Source: Sporosarcina obsidiansis (GTDB lineage: Bacteria > Bacillota > Bacilli > Bacillales_A > Planococcaceae). From it: 64,000 bases of DNA. The stretch lies in NCBI RefSeq assembly GCF_009651005.1, contig NZ_WHVW01000013.1, positions 26,218 through 90,217 on the forward strand, in the 5' to 3' direction. Positions 8,333 to 17,208 of the stretch are shown here, in pieces. Both the position numbers and the translations under genes were made by a program. Numbering within the stretch: the first letter of the stretch is position 1; each line of letters starts with the position of its first letter. Below the pieces are notes generated by a model. The model did not search any database. It saw only the letters and a list, made by a program, of their open reading frames with translations, and was not told the origin of the DNA.

Positions 8333-9512
8333 AAATTTTGAAGCAGAAACAACAGTTGATGACTTACTTGGCAATCCATTTGATATGGATGCGAGCTTAT
8401 TGCCACAAGAAATGGAATCCACACTTGCAGAAAGCTCCGCTCCTACTAAGCTTGTTGATCGACTTTCAAAGGAAGAACAAGACAAGGCGAAACAGTTGGC
8501 TTCACAAATTCCTGTAGGTAATTATGAAGCGATCATAACGTATGGCGCCAATGCACAAAATGAATTATCTCGTTTTTCCCATAAAATGCTGGATCATGTT
8601 CAAAGTAAAGATATTGGTCCGGTTGGTGATGTGTTGAATGAACTGATGAATAAATTATCCGAGATTGATCCTGATGATTTATCAGAGAAGAAGAAATCGG
8701 GCTTGAGTCGCCTATTTAGTAAAGCGACACGTTCTGTTCAAGAAGTGATGACGAGATATCAAAAACTTGGTACACAAATTGATAAAATTGGTGTGCAACT
8801 AGAACATTCCAAGCGTGGTTTAATGGAAGATGTGCGGATGCTTGATAATCTATATGAACAAAATAAAACCTATTTTCAAGCTCTCAATGTCTATATTGCA
8901 GCTGCAGAATTAAAAGTAGATGAAATCAACAATACGATCATTCCTGAGCTACACAGAAAAGCGGAGTTAGCGAATGATCAAATGATGGTTCAGGAAGTAA
9001 ATGATATGGCTCAGTTTGTGGATCGTTTAGAGAAACGTCTCTATGATTTACAGCTTTCTCGTCAGATTACGATCCAGAGTGCACCCCAAATCCGAATGAT
9101 TCAGCAGACAAACCAAACACTAGCTGAAAAAATTCAAGCGTCTATTATGACAGCTATTCCATTATGGAAAAATCAGATCGCCATTGCCTTAACGTTGAAT
9201 CGTCAACAAAAAGCGGTAGAATCTCAGAAACTCGTAACGAAGACTACGAATGATCTATTGTTACGTAATTCAGAGATGTTGAAAACGAATACGATTGAAA
9301 CGGCTAAAGAAAACGAAAAAGGATTAATCGAAATTGACACGTTGAAGAAGACTCAAGAGAACTTGATTCAAACCATTGAAGAGACACTTGTCATTCAAGC
9401 GGACGGACGTGCTAAACGAAAAGCAGCCGAAACAGAGATCGCTCGAATGGAAGAAGATCTCAAAAACCGATTATTATCTGTATATGAAGAGTCAAAAAAC
9501 CGTCCTTCGTAA
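8322..9512 (+). CDS. yaaN: TelA/YaaN-like toxic anion resistance family protein
   Basis: About 396 residues, all-helical, no membrane segment, of the TelA family (PF05816), which is associated with tellurite, cell-envelope antimicrobial and bacteriocin tolerance. The family core is visible in FSHKMLDHVQSKDIGPVGDVLNEL-like and ENKTYFQALNVYIAA-like segments. The start is ATG 8322, preceded by AAAGGGG inside the end of xpaC; the longer frame from TTG 8298 lacks a ribosome site. With the membrane-hairpin XpaC it likely forms one functional unit at the membrane. Confidence 0.88.
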   Translation: MTDKNFEAETTVDDLLGNPFDMDASLLPQEMESTLAESSAPTKLVDRLSKEEQDKAKQLASQIPVGNYEAIITYGANAQNELSRFSHKMLDHVQSKDIGPVGDVLNELMNKLSEIDPDDLSEKKKSGLSRLFSKATRSVQEVMTRYQKLGTQIDKIGVQLEHSKRGLMEDVRMLDNLYEQNKTYFQALNVYIAAAELKVDEINNTIIPELHRKAELANDQMMVQEVNDMAQFVDRLEKRLYDLQLSRQITIQSAPQIRMIQQTNQTLAEKIQASIMTAIPLWKNQIAIALTLNRQQKAVESQKLVTKTTNDLLLRNSEMLKTNTIETAKENEKGLIEIDTLKKTQENLIQTIEETLVIQADGRAKRKAAETEIARMEEDLKNRLLSVYEESKNRPS

Positions 9513-9527
9513 AGGACGGTTTTTTTT
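9494..9527 (+). terminator. Intrinsic terminator of xpaC-yaaN
   Basis: Near-perfect stem AAAAAACCGTCCTT / AAGGACGGTTTTTT ending in eight T residues; the left arm lies within the last codons of yaaN. Confidence 0.9.
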
Positions 9528-9607
9528 AAAAGGCTGCTCCCAAAATATGTGCTTAAAAACGTACTTAGTGAGCGGTCTGGGATTTTCGTTTCAGGCGTAC
9601 GTTTTCG

Positions 9608-9648
9608 GTGAGTCGGCTTCCCTTGATTCGCTCAGTCAAGGGTCTCAC
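9608..9648. repeat. Intergenic inverted repeat (hairpin)
   Basis: CCCTTGA (9620-9626) pairs with TCAAGGG (9636-9642), with outer GTGAG / CTCAC arms. It lies in a 465-bp gene-free stretch (9513-9977) which otherwise holds only the dispersed repeat below; I see no coding frame with a ribosome site there. It may be part of a second dispersed element; no other copy is seen in this window. Confidence 0.5.
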
Positions 9649-9837
9649 ATATCACGCTAATCCCACAGGAAAAGCTGTCACGAAGAACGGCTTTTGCGAG
9701 TATAAGAGAAGCGTTGGAGGTACATAATTTGCCCTTCGCCCGTCTTCCGCTCCATTCCCTATATAGTAAACTTAGAAAATATTATTTATTGTAGTCAGAA
9801 GTCTCTGTATATGGAAAGCAATTCGCTTAAGCCAGCA

Positions 9838-9940
9838 AAATACGCTAGTAGACCGTAGTGAAAGGCGACGACTCCTACGGGATAAACTCGACAGGTGAGA
9901 CCCCGCAGAACGCGTCCGCCTGGAACGTAGATCAACGGTA
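9838..9940 (+). repeat. Dispersed intergenic repeat, copy 1 (shortened)
   Basis: Shares AAATACGCTAGT at one end, GACTCCT-CGGGA and GACCCCGCAG in the middle, and CGCGTCCGCCTGGAA-GTAGATCAACGGTA at the other end with the inverse copy at 30372-30510. This copy lacks roughly 36 bp after GACCCCGCAG. GC-rich and self-complementary, unlike its AT-rich surroundings. Confidence 0.8.
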
Positions 9941-9977
9941 CCTATGCACTTTTCTAATTTTTCTTTAGAATAATTTA

Positions 9978-10178
9978 TTAATTCGAAAAGTACGTTTTGT
10001 AATAGCCGCCTACTTTTCCTGAATTGTCGACGATAAAGAGGAATTCATCTGTTTCATTCTTCACTTCATACGTCTTCCCTGCTGTTAACATATGGTTTAC
10101 TACGTATTTTTCTGCATCGGTGTGTAGGCAAGTAACGGTTTTAAGAGTGGGTGCTTCTACCCAATTTAGATAGGACAT
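9978..10178 (-). CDS. DUF6501-like small protein
   Basis: 66 residues starting MSYLNWVEAPTLKTV, resembling a small Bacillales family of unknown function (DUF6501) often found near odhB. No membrane segment; likely beta-rich (EKYVVNHML, TYEVKNETDEFLFIVDN). The start at 10178 is chosen because AAAGGAG lies ten bases upstream; the longer frame from 10229 runs through the odhB terminator and is unlikely. Separated from odhB by a terminator, so mainly expressed from its own or read-through transcript. Confidence 0.65.
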   Translation of the reverse strand: MSYLNWVEAPTLKTVTCLHTDAEKYVVNHMLTAGKTYEVKNETDEFLFIVDNSGKVGGYYKTYFSN

Positions 10179-10210
10179 TGGCAATGTGCTCCTTTCAAGT
10201 TTATATAGGA

Positions 10211-10238
10211 AAGCGACCCGTTCACTCACGGGTCGCTT
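10211..10238 (-). terminator. Intrinsic terminator of the odhAB operon
   Basis: Perfect 11-bp stem AAGCGACCCGT / ACGGGTCGCTT with a 6-nt loop, 16 bases after the odhB stop; the minus strand continues TTCC, so the T-run is short. Confidence 0.8.
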
Positions 10239-10253
10239 CTTTTGGTTAGACGA

Positions 10254-11480
10254 TTAAGAACCTAATAGTAGATCTTCTGGGTTTTCGATCAATTCCTTGA
10301 CCATTTTCAAGAATCCTACTGAATCTTTCCCATCAATAACACGGTGGTCGTAAGAAAGTGCAACATACATCATTGGACGAATTTCGATGTTGTCTCCAAC
10401 AGCTACTGGACGTTTTTGGATTGTATGCATACCCAAGATTCCTACTTGCGTACCGTTTAGGATCGGAGTAGACAATAGTGAACCGAATACTCCACCATTT
10501 GTGATGGTAAACGAACCGCCTGTCATATCGGCAATTGTCAATTTGTTATCGCGTGCTTTTTTCGCAAGTTCCCCGATAGAAGCTTCGATTTCAGCAAAGT
10601 TTTTACGGTCTGCATCTACTACGTTCGGTACGACTAATCCACCTTCAGTCGAAACTGCGATACCGATGTCAAAGTAGTTTTTCAACAGGATTTCATCGCC
10701 ATCAATTTCAGCGTTCACATAAGGATATTTCTTCAATGCAGCTACTACTGCTTTCGTGAAGAATGACATGAAGCCTAGACGCACATCATTTTGTTCAAAG
10801 AATTGATCTTTTTTACGTGAACGAAGTGCCATCACGTTAGTCATATCAATTTCGTTGAATGTTGTTAGCATCGCTGTAGACTGTTTCACTTCAAGCAAAC
10901 GCTTCGCGATTGTTTGACGGCGACGAGTCATTTTTTCTCTTGTAATGCGTCCGTCGTCCTTTGAACTCGTTACAGCTGGAGCTGCTTGTGGCTGTGCTTT
11001 AGGAGCATTCGTGTGCGCTGCTACGTCTTGTGCGCGTACACGGCCCATAGGATCTACAGGTGAAACATCTGCTAAGTTAATACCTTTTTCGCGAGCTAAT
11101 TTGCGTGCCGCAGGGCTTGCAATCGTACGGTCTGAAGAAGTAGTTTCCTCAGCTGCTGCAACTGGAGCTGCTTGTTCTTTTTGAGCTGGTGCTGCAGGCG
11201 CTGCTTCTTCTGTTGCTTGTGGAGCTTGCTGTGCCGGTGCACCTGAACCTTCGCCTACAATCGCGATAACTTGGCCAACTTCAACTGTGTCGCCTTCCGC
11301 AGCCAGTAGTTCAGACAGGACACCTGCTTCTTCTGAAATGACTTCGACGTTCACTTTGTCTGTTTCCAATTCAACGATGAATTCACCTTTATCCACGTTG
11401 TCACCAGGTTGTTTCAACCATTTTGCAATTGTACCTTCTGTAATCGATTCTGCTAGTTCAGGTACTCTGATCTCTGCCAC
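10254..11480 (-). CDS. odhB: 2-oxoglutarate dehydrogenase E2, dihydrolipoyl succinyltransferase
   Basis: 408 residues, start GTG with GAGGAGG upstream. Domains in order: one lipoyl domain (1-78) with the lipoylated lysine in ETDKVNVEV (Lys42), an Ala/Pro/Gln-rich flexible linker (82-115), an E3/E1-binding domain ([16 protein letters not shown]), a second linker, and the acyltransferase core with the catalytic [12 protein letters not shown] near the C-terminus. It transfers the succinyl group from lipoate to CoA as the core of the cytoplasmic TCA-cycle complex. Lies 98 bp downstream of odhA in one operon. Confidence 0.97.
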   Translation of the reverse strand: MAEIRVPELAESITEGTIAKWLKQPGDNVDKGEFIVELETDKVNVEVISEEAGVLSELLAAEGDTVEVGQVIAIVGEGSGAPAQQAPQATEEAAPAAPAQKEQAAPVAAAEETTSSDRTIASPAARKLAREKGINLADVSPVDPMGRVRAQDVAAHTNAPKAQPQAAPAVTSSKDDGRITREKMTRRRQTIAKRLLEVKQSTAMLTTFNEIDMTNVMALRSRKKDQFFEQNDVRLGFMSFFTKAVVAALKKYPYVNAEIDGDEILLKNYFDIGIAVSTEGGLVVPNVVDADRKNFAEIEASIGELAKKARDNKLTIADMTGGSFTITNGGVFGSLLSTPILNGTQVGILGMHTIQKRPVAVGDNIEIRPMMYVALSYDHRVIDGKDSVGFLKMVKELIENPEDLLLGS

Positions 11481-11578
11481 AATAAATTCCTCCTCGTAGG
11501 TATACCGTTTTTCACGGATTAGCTACTTTTATAAAAGTAGTTTTTAACTGGTAATGTAAAGCTTCCTTACTTGTTATA

Positions 11579-14389
11579 TCACTTTTTCAAAGCTTCTTCA
11601 ATAATTCTATTTTGTTCTTTCTTATGAGAAGCACCGTCGCCTTCAGATGGGCTTGAGCGATGAATACGGCCAACATAAGAAATGTCTTTACCGTCAGCTA
11701 TTTCTTGAAGATATGGTCGTGCAAACGACCAAGTACCCATATTCTTAGGTTCTTCTTGTACCCATACTAAATCTTTCACTTTCGGGAAGCGAGCCAAGAT
11801 TTCTTGGATTTTTTCGGATGGGAATGGATACAACTGTTCCACACGAATAACATGTAGGTAATCGAATCCTTCTCCGTCTTTAATCTTTTCTGCAAGATCA
11901 ATTGCCATTTTACCACTCGCAAACAAGATCTTCTTGACCTTTTCAGGTTTCGTTCCAGTACCTGGTTGTTCTAAAACGGTTTTGAAGTGACCTTCGATTA
12001 AATCATTAACGTCTGCTCCAACTAATGGATGACGCAATAAAGATTTAGGTGTTGCGATAACCAAAGGACGTTCTGCTTCGCTACCTAGAATCAATGATTG
12101 ACGACGCAAGACGTGGAAGTAGTTTGCCGCACTTGAGATATTCGCAACTGTCCAGTTATTTTCAGCACATAATTGCAAGTATCGTTCAATACGAGAGCTA
12201 GAGTGCTCTGGTCCTTGTCCTTCAAATGCATGTGGTAATAATAAAACTAGACCTGATTGTTGACCCCATTTTGAATAGCTAGATGAAACAAACTGGTCGA
12301 ACATTACTTGTGCCATGTTAGAGAAATCGCCATATTGCGCTTCCCAGATGGACATTGTTTTGTCTTCTTCTAAGTTATAGCCGAATTCATATCCAACGAT
12401 ACCAGCTTCTGTCAATGGGCTGTTGTAAGCTACGAATGAAGCATTAGAGCCGCCGATATGATGCAACGGAACGAATTCTTCACCTGTTTTTTCATCATGT
12501 AGCACCAAATGACGTTGAGCAAATGTACCACGTTGGATATCCTGACCTGACATACGAATTGGCTTACCATCTTGTAAAATAGAACCGAATGCTAGTTGCT
12601 CCGCATGAGCCCAATCGATTTTACCTTTTCCGTTAAATGGTTCTTGACGTCGCTTCAAAATTTTATCTAATTTACTGAATACAGTAAAGTCAGATGGATA
12701 GGTCAATAGCTCTTCATTCATTTTACGAAGACGTTCTTCTGAGACGCCTGTTTCCAGATCGCGTGGCAGTCCAGCAAGCACTGCTTCTGGTGTTGCGTTA
12801 GAAGTTTTTGGTGCATCCACCGATTCTTCTTTCACACGGTCGTATGCTGCCTGCATCATTGCGATAACGGATTGATCCATTTGTTTGACTTCTTCATCTG
12901 TCATGATCTTCTGCTCTACTAGACGCTGTCCGTATAATTGACGGACTGTTGGATGCTTGTGGATTTCATGGTACATCACCGGATTTGTAACTAGTGGCTC
13001 ATCCATTTCATTATGTCCGTAACGACGGTACCCGATCAAGTCGATCAATACATCTTTGCCAAATTTTTGGCGATATTCAAACGCTAATTTCGCTACAGCT
13101 AGCACTTCTTCAGGATGATCTGCATTCACGTGGAAGACAGGAACCTCGAAGCCTTTTGCTGGATCAGATGCATAGTGTGTCGAACGAGAATCATAAAATT
13201 CTGTTGTAAAACCAATCGTATTATTGGCAATTACATGAATCGATCCACCAGTTTGGAATCCACGTACACGGCTGTAGTTAAATGATTCTGGTACAATACC
13301 TTGTCCTGGGAATGCTGCGTCTCCATGTACAAGTACTGCATACGCTGCATTTGTATCTTGTTTCGGGATTCCAGGAGCATCTGTGTTCTCTTGTGCAGCT
13401 CTTGTCTGTCCAGTAATAACAGGGTTTACTACTTCTAAGTGAGAAGGGTTGTAAGCCAAGAAACGGTTTAGTCCAGATTCGCCTTTATAAAGAGCACCCA
13501 TATGATATTTCACATCGCCAAACCAGCCACGTGTAACTTCCAATGATCCATCTTTAGGCAAGAACGGTGAAGCGGGCACGCCTGCAAATTCAGCAAACAT
13601 CATTTCATATGGTTTATTTAGATTATGTGTTAACACATTCAAGCGTCCACGGTGAGCCATTCCAATCAACATCTTTTGTACTTTTGCTTCTTCGGAACGG
13701 CGAACTAATTCATCGATCAATACGACGAGCGTGTCTACTCCTTCAATAGAGAAACGTTTCGCACCAACAAACGTACGGTGGATAAATTTCTCAAATCCTT
13801 CAATCTTTGTCAATCGCTCAAGAAGTTGTTTTTTCTCTTCTCCTTGCATGTTTGACTGTATTTCACCATTTTCAATTTTTGATTGAATCCAAGTACGCTC
13901 TGTTTCATCGATCAAGTGAGCAAATTCATATGCAATCGGACCCGTATATAAGGACTTCAAATAATTCATTGCGTCCAGTCCGTTGTGCACTGTTGTAGGC
14001 ACATTTTTTAAGAACAAGGAAGCTGGCAATCCAACTAAATCGCTCTCTGTCAATCCATGATATGAAAGTTCAAGACGTGATGTATCCTTTGGTCGATCGT
14101 TTAATGGATAAATGTCGGCTGCAAGATGCCCGTAAGAGCGAATGGCTTCTAATAAAGAGTAGACCGCAAGTACTTTGCGCAAATCTGTCTGCGATCCTTG
14201 CGCTACGACTACTCCCTCTTCCGTCTCCTCAATTGGAGGCGCACCAAAATTCCTGAATAGCTCTGCTAACTCAGGATCTACCGCGTCCGGATCTGTTTTA
14301 AACAGATCATACATTTCCATTACATACCCAAGGTTTGGACCCGAAAAAGCTGCATACGGGGAACGATGGGAATCCACATTGTTCGACAT
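11579..14389 (-). CDS. odhA: 2-oxoglutarate dehydrogenase E1 (thiamine-dependent)
   Basis: 936 residues, normal for Bacillus OdhA. It decarboxylates 2-oxoglutarate with thiamine diphosphate and passes the succinyl group to OdhB. Visible landmarks: GMAHRGRLNVL, HGDAAFPGQGIVPES (metal/ThDP site region), GYRRYGHNEMDEP, and the C-terminal WEAQYGDFSNMAQ and LLPHAFEGQGPEHSSSR segments. The start is ATG 14389 because GGAGG lies 10 bases upstream; an in-frame ATG at 14407 would place that ribosome site inside the gene. First gene of odhAB. Confidence 0.97.
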   Translation of the reverse strand: MSNNVDSHRSPYAAFSGPNLGYVMEMYDLFKTDPDAVDPELAELFRNFGAPPIEETEEGVVVAQGSQTDLRKVLAVYSLLEAIRSYGHLAADIYPLNDRPKDTSRLELSYHGLTESDLVGLPASLFLKNVPTTVHNGLDAMNYLKSLYTGPIAYEFAHLIDETERTWIQSKIENGEIQSNMQGEEKKQLLERLTKIEGFEKFIHRTFVGAKRFSIEGVDTLVVLIDELVRRSEEAKVQKMLIGMAHRGRLNVLTHNLNKPYEMMFAEFAGVPASPFLPKDGSLEVTRGWFGDVKYHMGALYKGESGLNRFLAYNPSHLEVVNPVITGQTRAAQENTDAPGIPKQDTNAAYAVLVHGDAAFPGQGIVPESFNYSRVRGFQTGGSIHVIANNTIGFTTEFYDSRSTHYASDPAKGFEVPVFHVNADHPEEVLAVAKLAFEYRQKFGKDVLIDLIGYRRYGHNEMDEPLVTNPVMYHEIHKHPTVRQLYGQRLVEQKIMTDEEVKQMDQSVIAMMQAAYDRVKEESVDAPKTSNATPEAVLAGLPRDLETGVSEERLRKMNEELLTYPSDFTVFSKLDKILKRRQEPFNGKGKIDWAHAEQLAFGSILQDGKPIRMSGQDIQRGTFAQRHLVLHDEKTGEEFVPLHHIGGSNASFVAYNSPLTEAGIVGYEFGYNLEEDKTMSIWEAQYGDFSNMAQVMFDQFVSSSYSKWGQQSGLVLLLPHAFEGQGPEHSSSRIERYLQLCAENNWTVANISSAANYFHVLRRQSLILGSEAERPLVIATPKSLLRHPLVGADVNDLIEGHFKTVLEQPGTGTKPEKVKKILFASGKMAIDLAEKIKDGEGFDYLHVIRVEQLYPFPSEKIQEILARFPKVKDLVWVQEEPKNMGTWSFARPYLQEIADGKDISYVGRIHRSSPSEGDGASHKKEQNRIIEEALKK

Positions 14390-14535
14390 GTAATATGACC
14401 TCCACATTTGCCTGTTGGCTTGTGTTTATTTTATATACTTCTATACAATAATAGCACGCAAATCTTAGAACTGAAAGGGATTAATACAAAGTTGTGAACT
14501 TTTCTGTAAAGCCAATGAAAAACAGTGGAAAATAG

Positions 14536-14557
14536 CGAAAAACCTTTTGACAAAGGT
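14536..14557 (-). terminator. Weak intrinsic terminator after murG
   Basis: Minus strand ACCTTT-TGTC-AAAAGGT followed by TTTTCGC, 15 bases beyond the murG stop. Short stem. Confidence 0.5.
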
Positions 14558-14571
14558 ATATCTATTGTTTT

Positions 14572-15648
14572 TTATTTCTGAAAAGACAAAATCATTTCAG
14601 CCATTTTTCCGGGCGTTTTTGGTTCGGTTGTATTTTCAATATTTGACAATAATCGAGCTTTTTCTTTCTCCAGATTTCTGAAATGTTTTTCCATTGGAAT
14701 GTCAGCGAGATGTTCTTCCTCTACTTGTAATGCTAACCCTTTTGAAGCAAAATACGATGCATTTAGTATTTGATCCCCCCTACTCTTTGAAGCAGCTAAC
14801 GGAACTAGCAACATAGGCTTATGAATGGCTAACAGTTCAAAAATCGCGTTAGACCCAGCTCGTGAAATAGCATAATCAGCAGCCGCCAGCAAATGAGGTA
14901 ACTCCGTCGTTACATATTCATACTGTACATAACCAGGTAACTCTTTCAATTGGCCATCTTCGTTTCCTTTCCCGCACAAATGAATGATCTGGTACTTTTT
15001 CAAAAGTTCCGGTAACGCATTGCGTATCGCATCATTCAATACAGCAGAGCCCTGACTTCCCCCCATGACAATAAAAATAGGACGCTCAGACGTCAATCTT
15101 GCTAGACGCAAACCCTCTTCTCGACTGCCATTGAAAAGTTCAGGCCGAATAATAGGGCCAGTGCAAGTGGATTTCCCAGACGGAACATATTGCAATGTTT
15201 GTTCAAATACCGTGAAGATCTGCGAAGAAAACGGTAGTGCCAATTTATTCGCTAAACCAGGCGTCACATCAGACTCATGAATCACGACAGGCACCTTCGC
15301 AAGTTTAGCTGCCATTACGACGGGAACTGAAACAAACCCTCCTTTCGAAAAGATGATTTCTGGTTTCAGCTTTCGAATAATGGACAAGGCTTGTAGAGTG
15401 CCTGCCCCTACCCGAAATGGATCGGTAAAGTTTTTCATTGAAAAATAACGCCGCAACTTCCCGCTCTGTATGGAGTGGTAGACAACTTCAGGATGTCCCT
15501 TACCAATTAATTCACTTTCAATTCCATCGTGGGAACCAATATAATGCACTTCATATCCTTTACCCAAAAATTCTGGGATTAAAGCTTGATTGACGGATAC
15601 ATGCCCTGCAGTACCGCCACCTGTTAATACGATTACCGGTCGCTTCAT
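14572..15648 (-). CDS. murG: UDP-GlcNAc:lipid I N-acetylglucosaminyltransferase (MurG)
   Basis: 358 residues, GT-B glycosyltransferase family 28. It converts lipid I to lipid II on the inner face of the membrane. N-domain TGGGTAGH (nucleotide/phosphate loop) and SKGGFVSVPVV; C-domain VMGGSQGS and ISRAGSNAIFELLA, the UDP-GlcNAc-binding block. Start ATG 15648 follows AGGAAAGG; the upstream in-frame ATG has no site. The gene is not among other cell-division or murein genes here, which means either the only murG lies outside the dcw cluster or this is a second copy. Divergent from the MATE gene. Confidence 0.92.
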   Translation of the reverse strand: MKRPVIVLTGGGTAGHVSVNQALIPEFLGKGYEVHYIGSHDGIESELIGKGHPEVVYHSIQSGKLRRYFSMKNFTDPFRVGAGTLQALSIIRKLKPEIIFSKGGFVSVPVVMAAKLAKVPVVIHESDVTPGLANKLALPFSSQIFTVFEQTLQYVPSGKSTCTGPIIRPELFNGSREEGLRLARLTSERPIFIVMGGSQGSAVLNDAIRNALPELLKKYQIIHLCGKGNEDGQLKELPGYVQYEYVTTELPHLLAAADYAISRAGSNAIFELLAIHKPMLLVPLAASKSRGDQILNASYFASKGLALQVEEEHLADIPMEKHFRNLEKEKARLLSNIENTTEPKTPGKMAEMILSFQK

Positions 15649-15748
15649 TCTTCCCATCCTTTCCTGTCGATTATGTAAGATGATGTTCATTCCGTCTTTC
15701 ATGGTACAATGTGTATTGATAAATCAAGATATAGAGGAAATGAAAACC

Positions 15749-17116
15749 ATGTCTACTTCAACGAAAACAGTTAAACAAAAAATTTTGCTATTCATTAAGA
15801 TTATGATCCCTATATTAATTACCCAAGTCGCACTGTATTTGATGTCTTTCTTTGATATTCTCATGACAGGTCGCTATGATACGTATCATCTAGCGGGTGT
15901 CACAATCGGAACCTCCTTTTGGACGCCCGTCTATACAGGGCTTGCAGGTATTTTAATGGGACTCACTCCTATTATCGCACAGCAGATCGGTGCAAAGAAC
16001 AAAAGAGAGATACGACCTACTGTCCAGCAAGCATTATACGTTTCTCTTACTCTTTCGGCAATCATTTTTATGCTCATAAAGTGGGGCGTGTTGCCGGCGA
16101 TTGCCAAAATGCCTCTGGATGATCAAGTAGTTCAAGTCGCGACTGAATATTTGACTGGGATGAGTATCGGTCTAGTCCCGTTGATGGCTTATACGGTCTT
16201 ACGTTCGTTTTTCGATGCGCTTGGTGCGACACGTGTGTCAATGTTCATCATTTTATTATCCGCCCCTATTAATATCTGTTTGAACTATCTATTGATTTTT
16301 GGACGTTTCGGATTTCCTGAACTAGGTGGTGCCGGAGCAGGCTATGCCTCAGGTATTACCTATTGGTTGGTATTTTTGATAGCCGCTTTAATTGCGTGGT
16401 CATCTAATCACTTCAAAGATTTTATGTTATTCAGCGGTTGGCAGCGTGTGTCCTTTAGTAGATGGAAAGGGATTCTGGTTGTTGGGGTGCCGATCGGTCT
16501 TTCGATCTTTGTCGAGATGAGTATATTTTCGGTCGTCACCTTACTCATGAGCAGTTATACCGCTCAAGTCATTTCCGCACATCAAATCGCTTTAAATTTT
16601 ACATCGTTACTATATATGGTGCCACTAAGCGTATCAATGGGAACGACGATATTAGTTGGTCAGTCGATTGGCGGGAACCGTCCGAAAGACGCTAGAGATT
16701 ATACATATCTCGGAATTGGATTTGCTGTTTTGTTTAGTTTTCTATCCATATTCATCCTGCTATCATTCCGTGAGTCGATCGCTTCGATGTATACACCAGA
16801 TTCCGCTATTGTTACGCTAGCTATGCAGTTTTTTATCTATGCGGCCTTCTTTCAGTTATCTGATGCCGTGCAGGCGCCCATTCAAGGTGCATTACGTGGC
16901 TATAAAGATGTAACGATGACGTTTATAGTGGGCGTGATTTCGTTTTGGTTGATCGGTTTGCCAACAGGTTTCTTGCTGGCTCGCTATACTAGTTTAGAAG
17001 CGTATGGATATTGGGTTGGACTTATCACGGGTTTAACGATAGGAGCCATCATTCTTTCCTTCCGCCTACGTACGATTCAAAAGAGGCAGGAACAATCACG
17101 AGCGGAATCATTCTAA
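15749..17116 (+). CDS. MATE family multidrug efflux transporter
   Basis: 455 residues with twelve hydrophobic segments in two homologous halves; MTGRYDTYHLAGVTIGTSFW and the repeat QVISAHQIALNFTSLLYMVPLSVSMGTTILVGQSIG are typical MATE (NorM/DinF-type) segments. Such proteins export cationic drugs using Na+ or H+ gradients; the substrate is not deducible. The start is ATG 15749 with AGAGGAA nine bases upstream; the open frame reaches back to 15590 across the divergent promoter region. Ends before a long bidirectional terminator. Confidence 0.92.
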   Translation: MSTSTKTVKQKILLFIKIMIPILITQVALYLMSFFDILMTGRYDTYHLAGVTIGTSFWTPVYTGLAGILMGLTPIIAQQIGAKNKREIRPTVQQALYVSLTLSAIIFMLIKWGVLPAIAKMPLDDQVVQVATEYLTGMSIGLVPLMAYTVLRSFFDALGATRVSMFIILLSAPINICLNYLLIFGRFGFPELGGAGAGYASGITYWLVFLIAALIAWSSNHFKDFMLFSGWQRVSFSRWKGILVVGVPIGLSIFVEMSIFSVVTLLMSSYTAQVISAHQIALNFTSLLYMVPLSVSMGTTILVGQSIGGNRPKDARDYTYLGIGFAVLFSFLSIFILLSFRESIASMYTPDSAIVTLAMQFFIYAAFFQLSDAVQAPIQGALRGYKDVTMTFIVGVISFWLIGLPTGFLLARYTSLEAYGYWVGLITGLTIGAIILSFRLRTIQKRQEQSRAESF

Positions 17117-17155
17117 TGTAAGAGTAGTGTTATGCTTGGTTCTACTATCAAAAAA

Positions 17156-17203
17156 AGAAGCCGTCCTAGAAAGTCATTTCTTATGACTTTCAGGACGGCT
17201 TCT
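17156..17203. terminator. Strong bidirectional terminator
   Basis: A 21-bp, almost perfect stem (17156-17176 with 17183-17203; AGAAGCCGTCCT core) lies between the convergent MATE and CAP genes. On the minus strand it is followed by seven T residues; on the plus strand by ACATGTTATTTTT. Confidence 0.92.
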
Positions 17204-17208
17204 ACATG

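Noticed and set aside
9376..9660. 94-codon plus-strand frame overlapping yaaN and its terminator
   Set aside because: Runs through a strong terminator in another frame of yaaN; no ribosome site.
15590..15748. N-terminal extension of the MATE frame by 53 codons
   Set aside because: Overlaps the divergent murG start and lies ahead of the only good ribosome site; the first transmembrane helix begins after ATG 15749.
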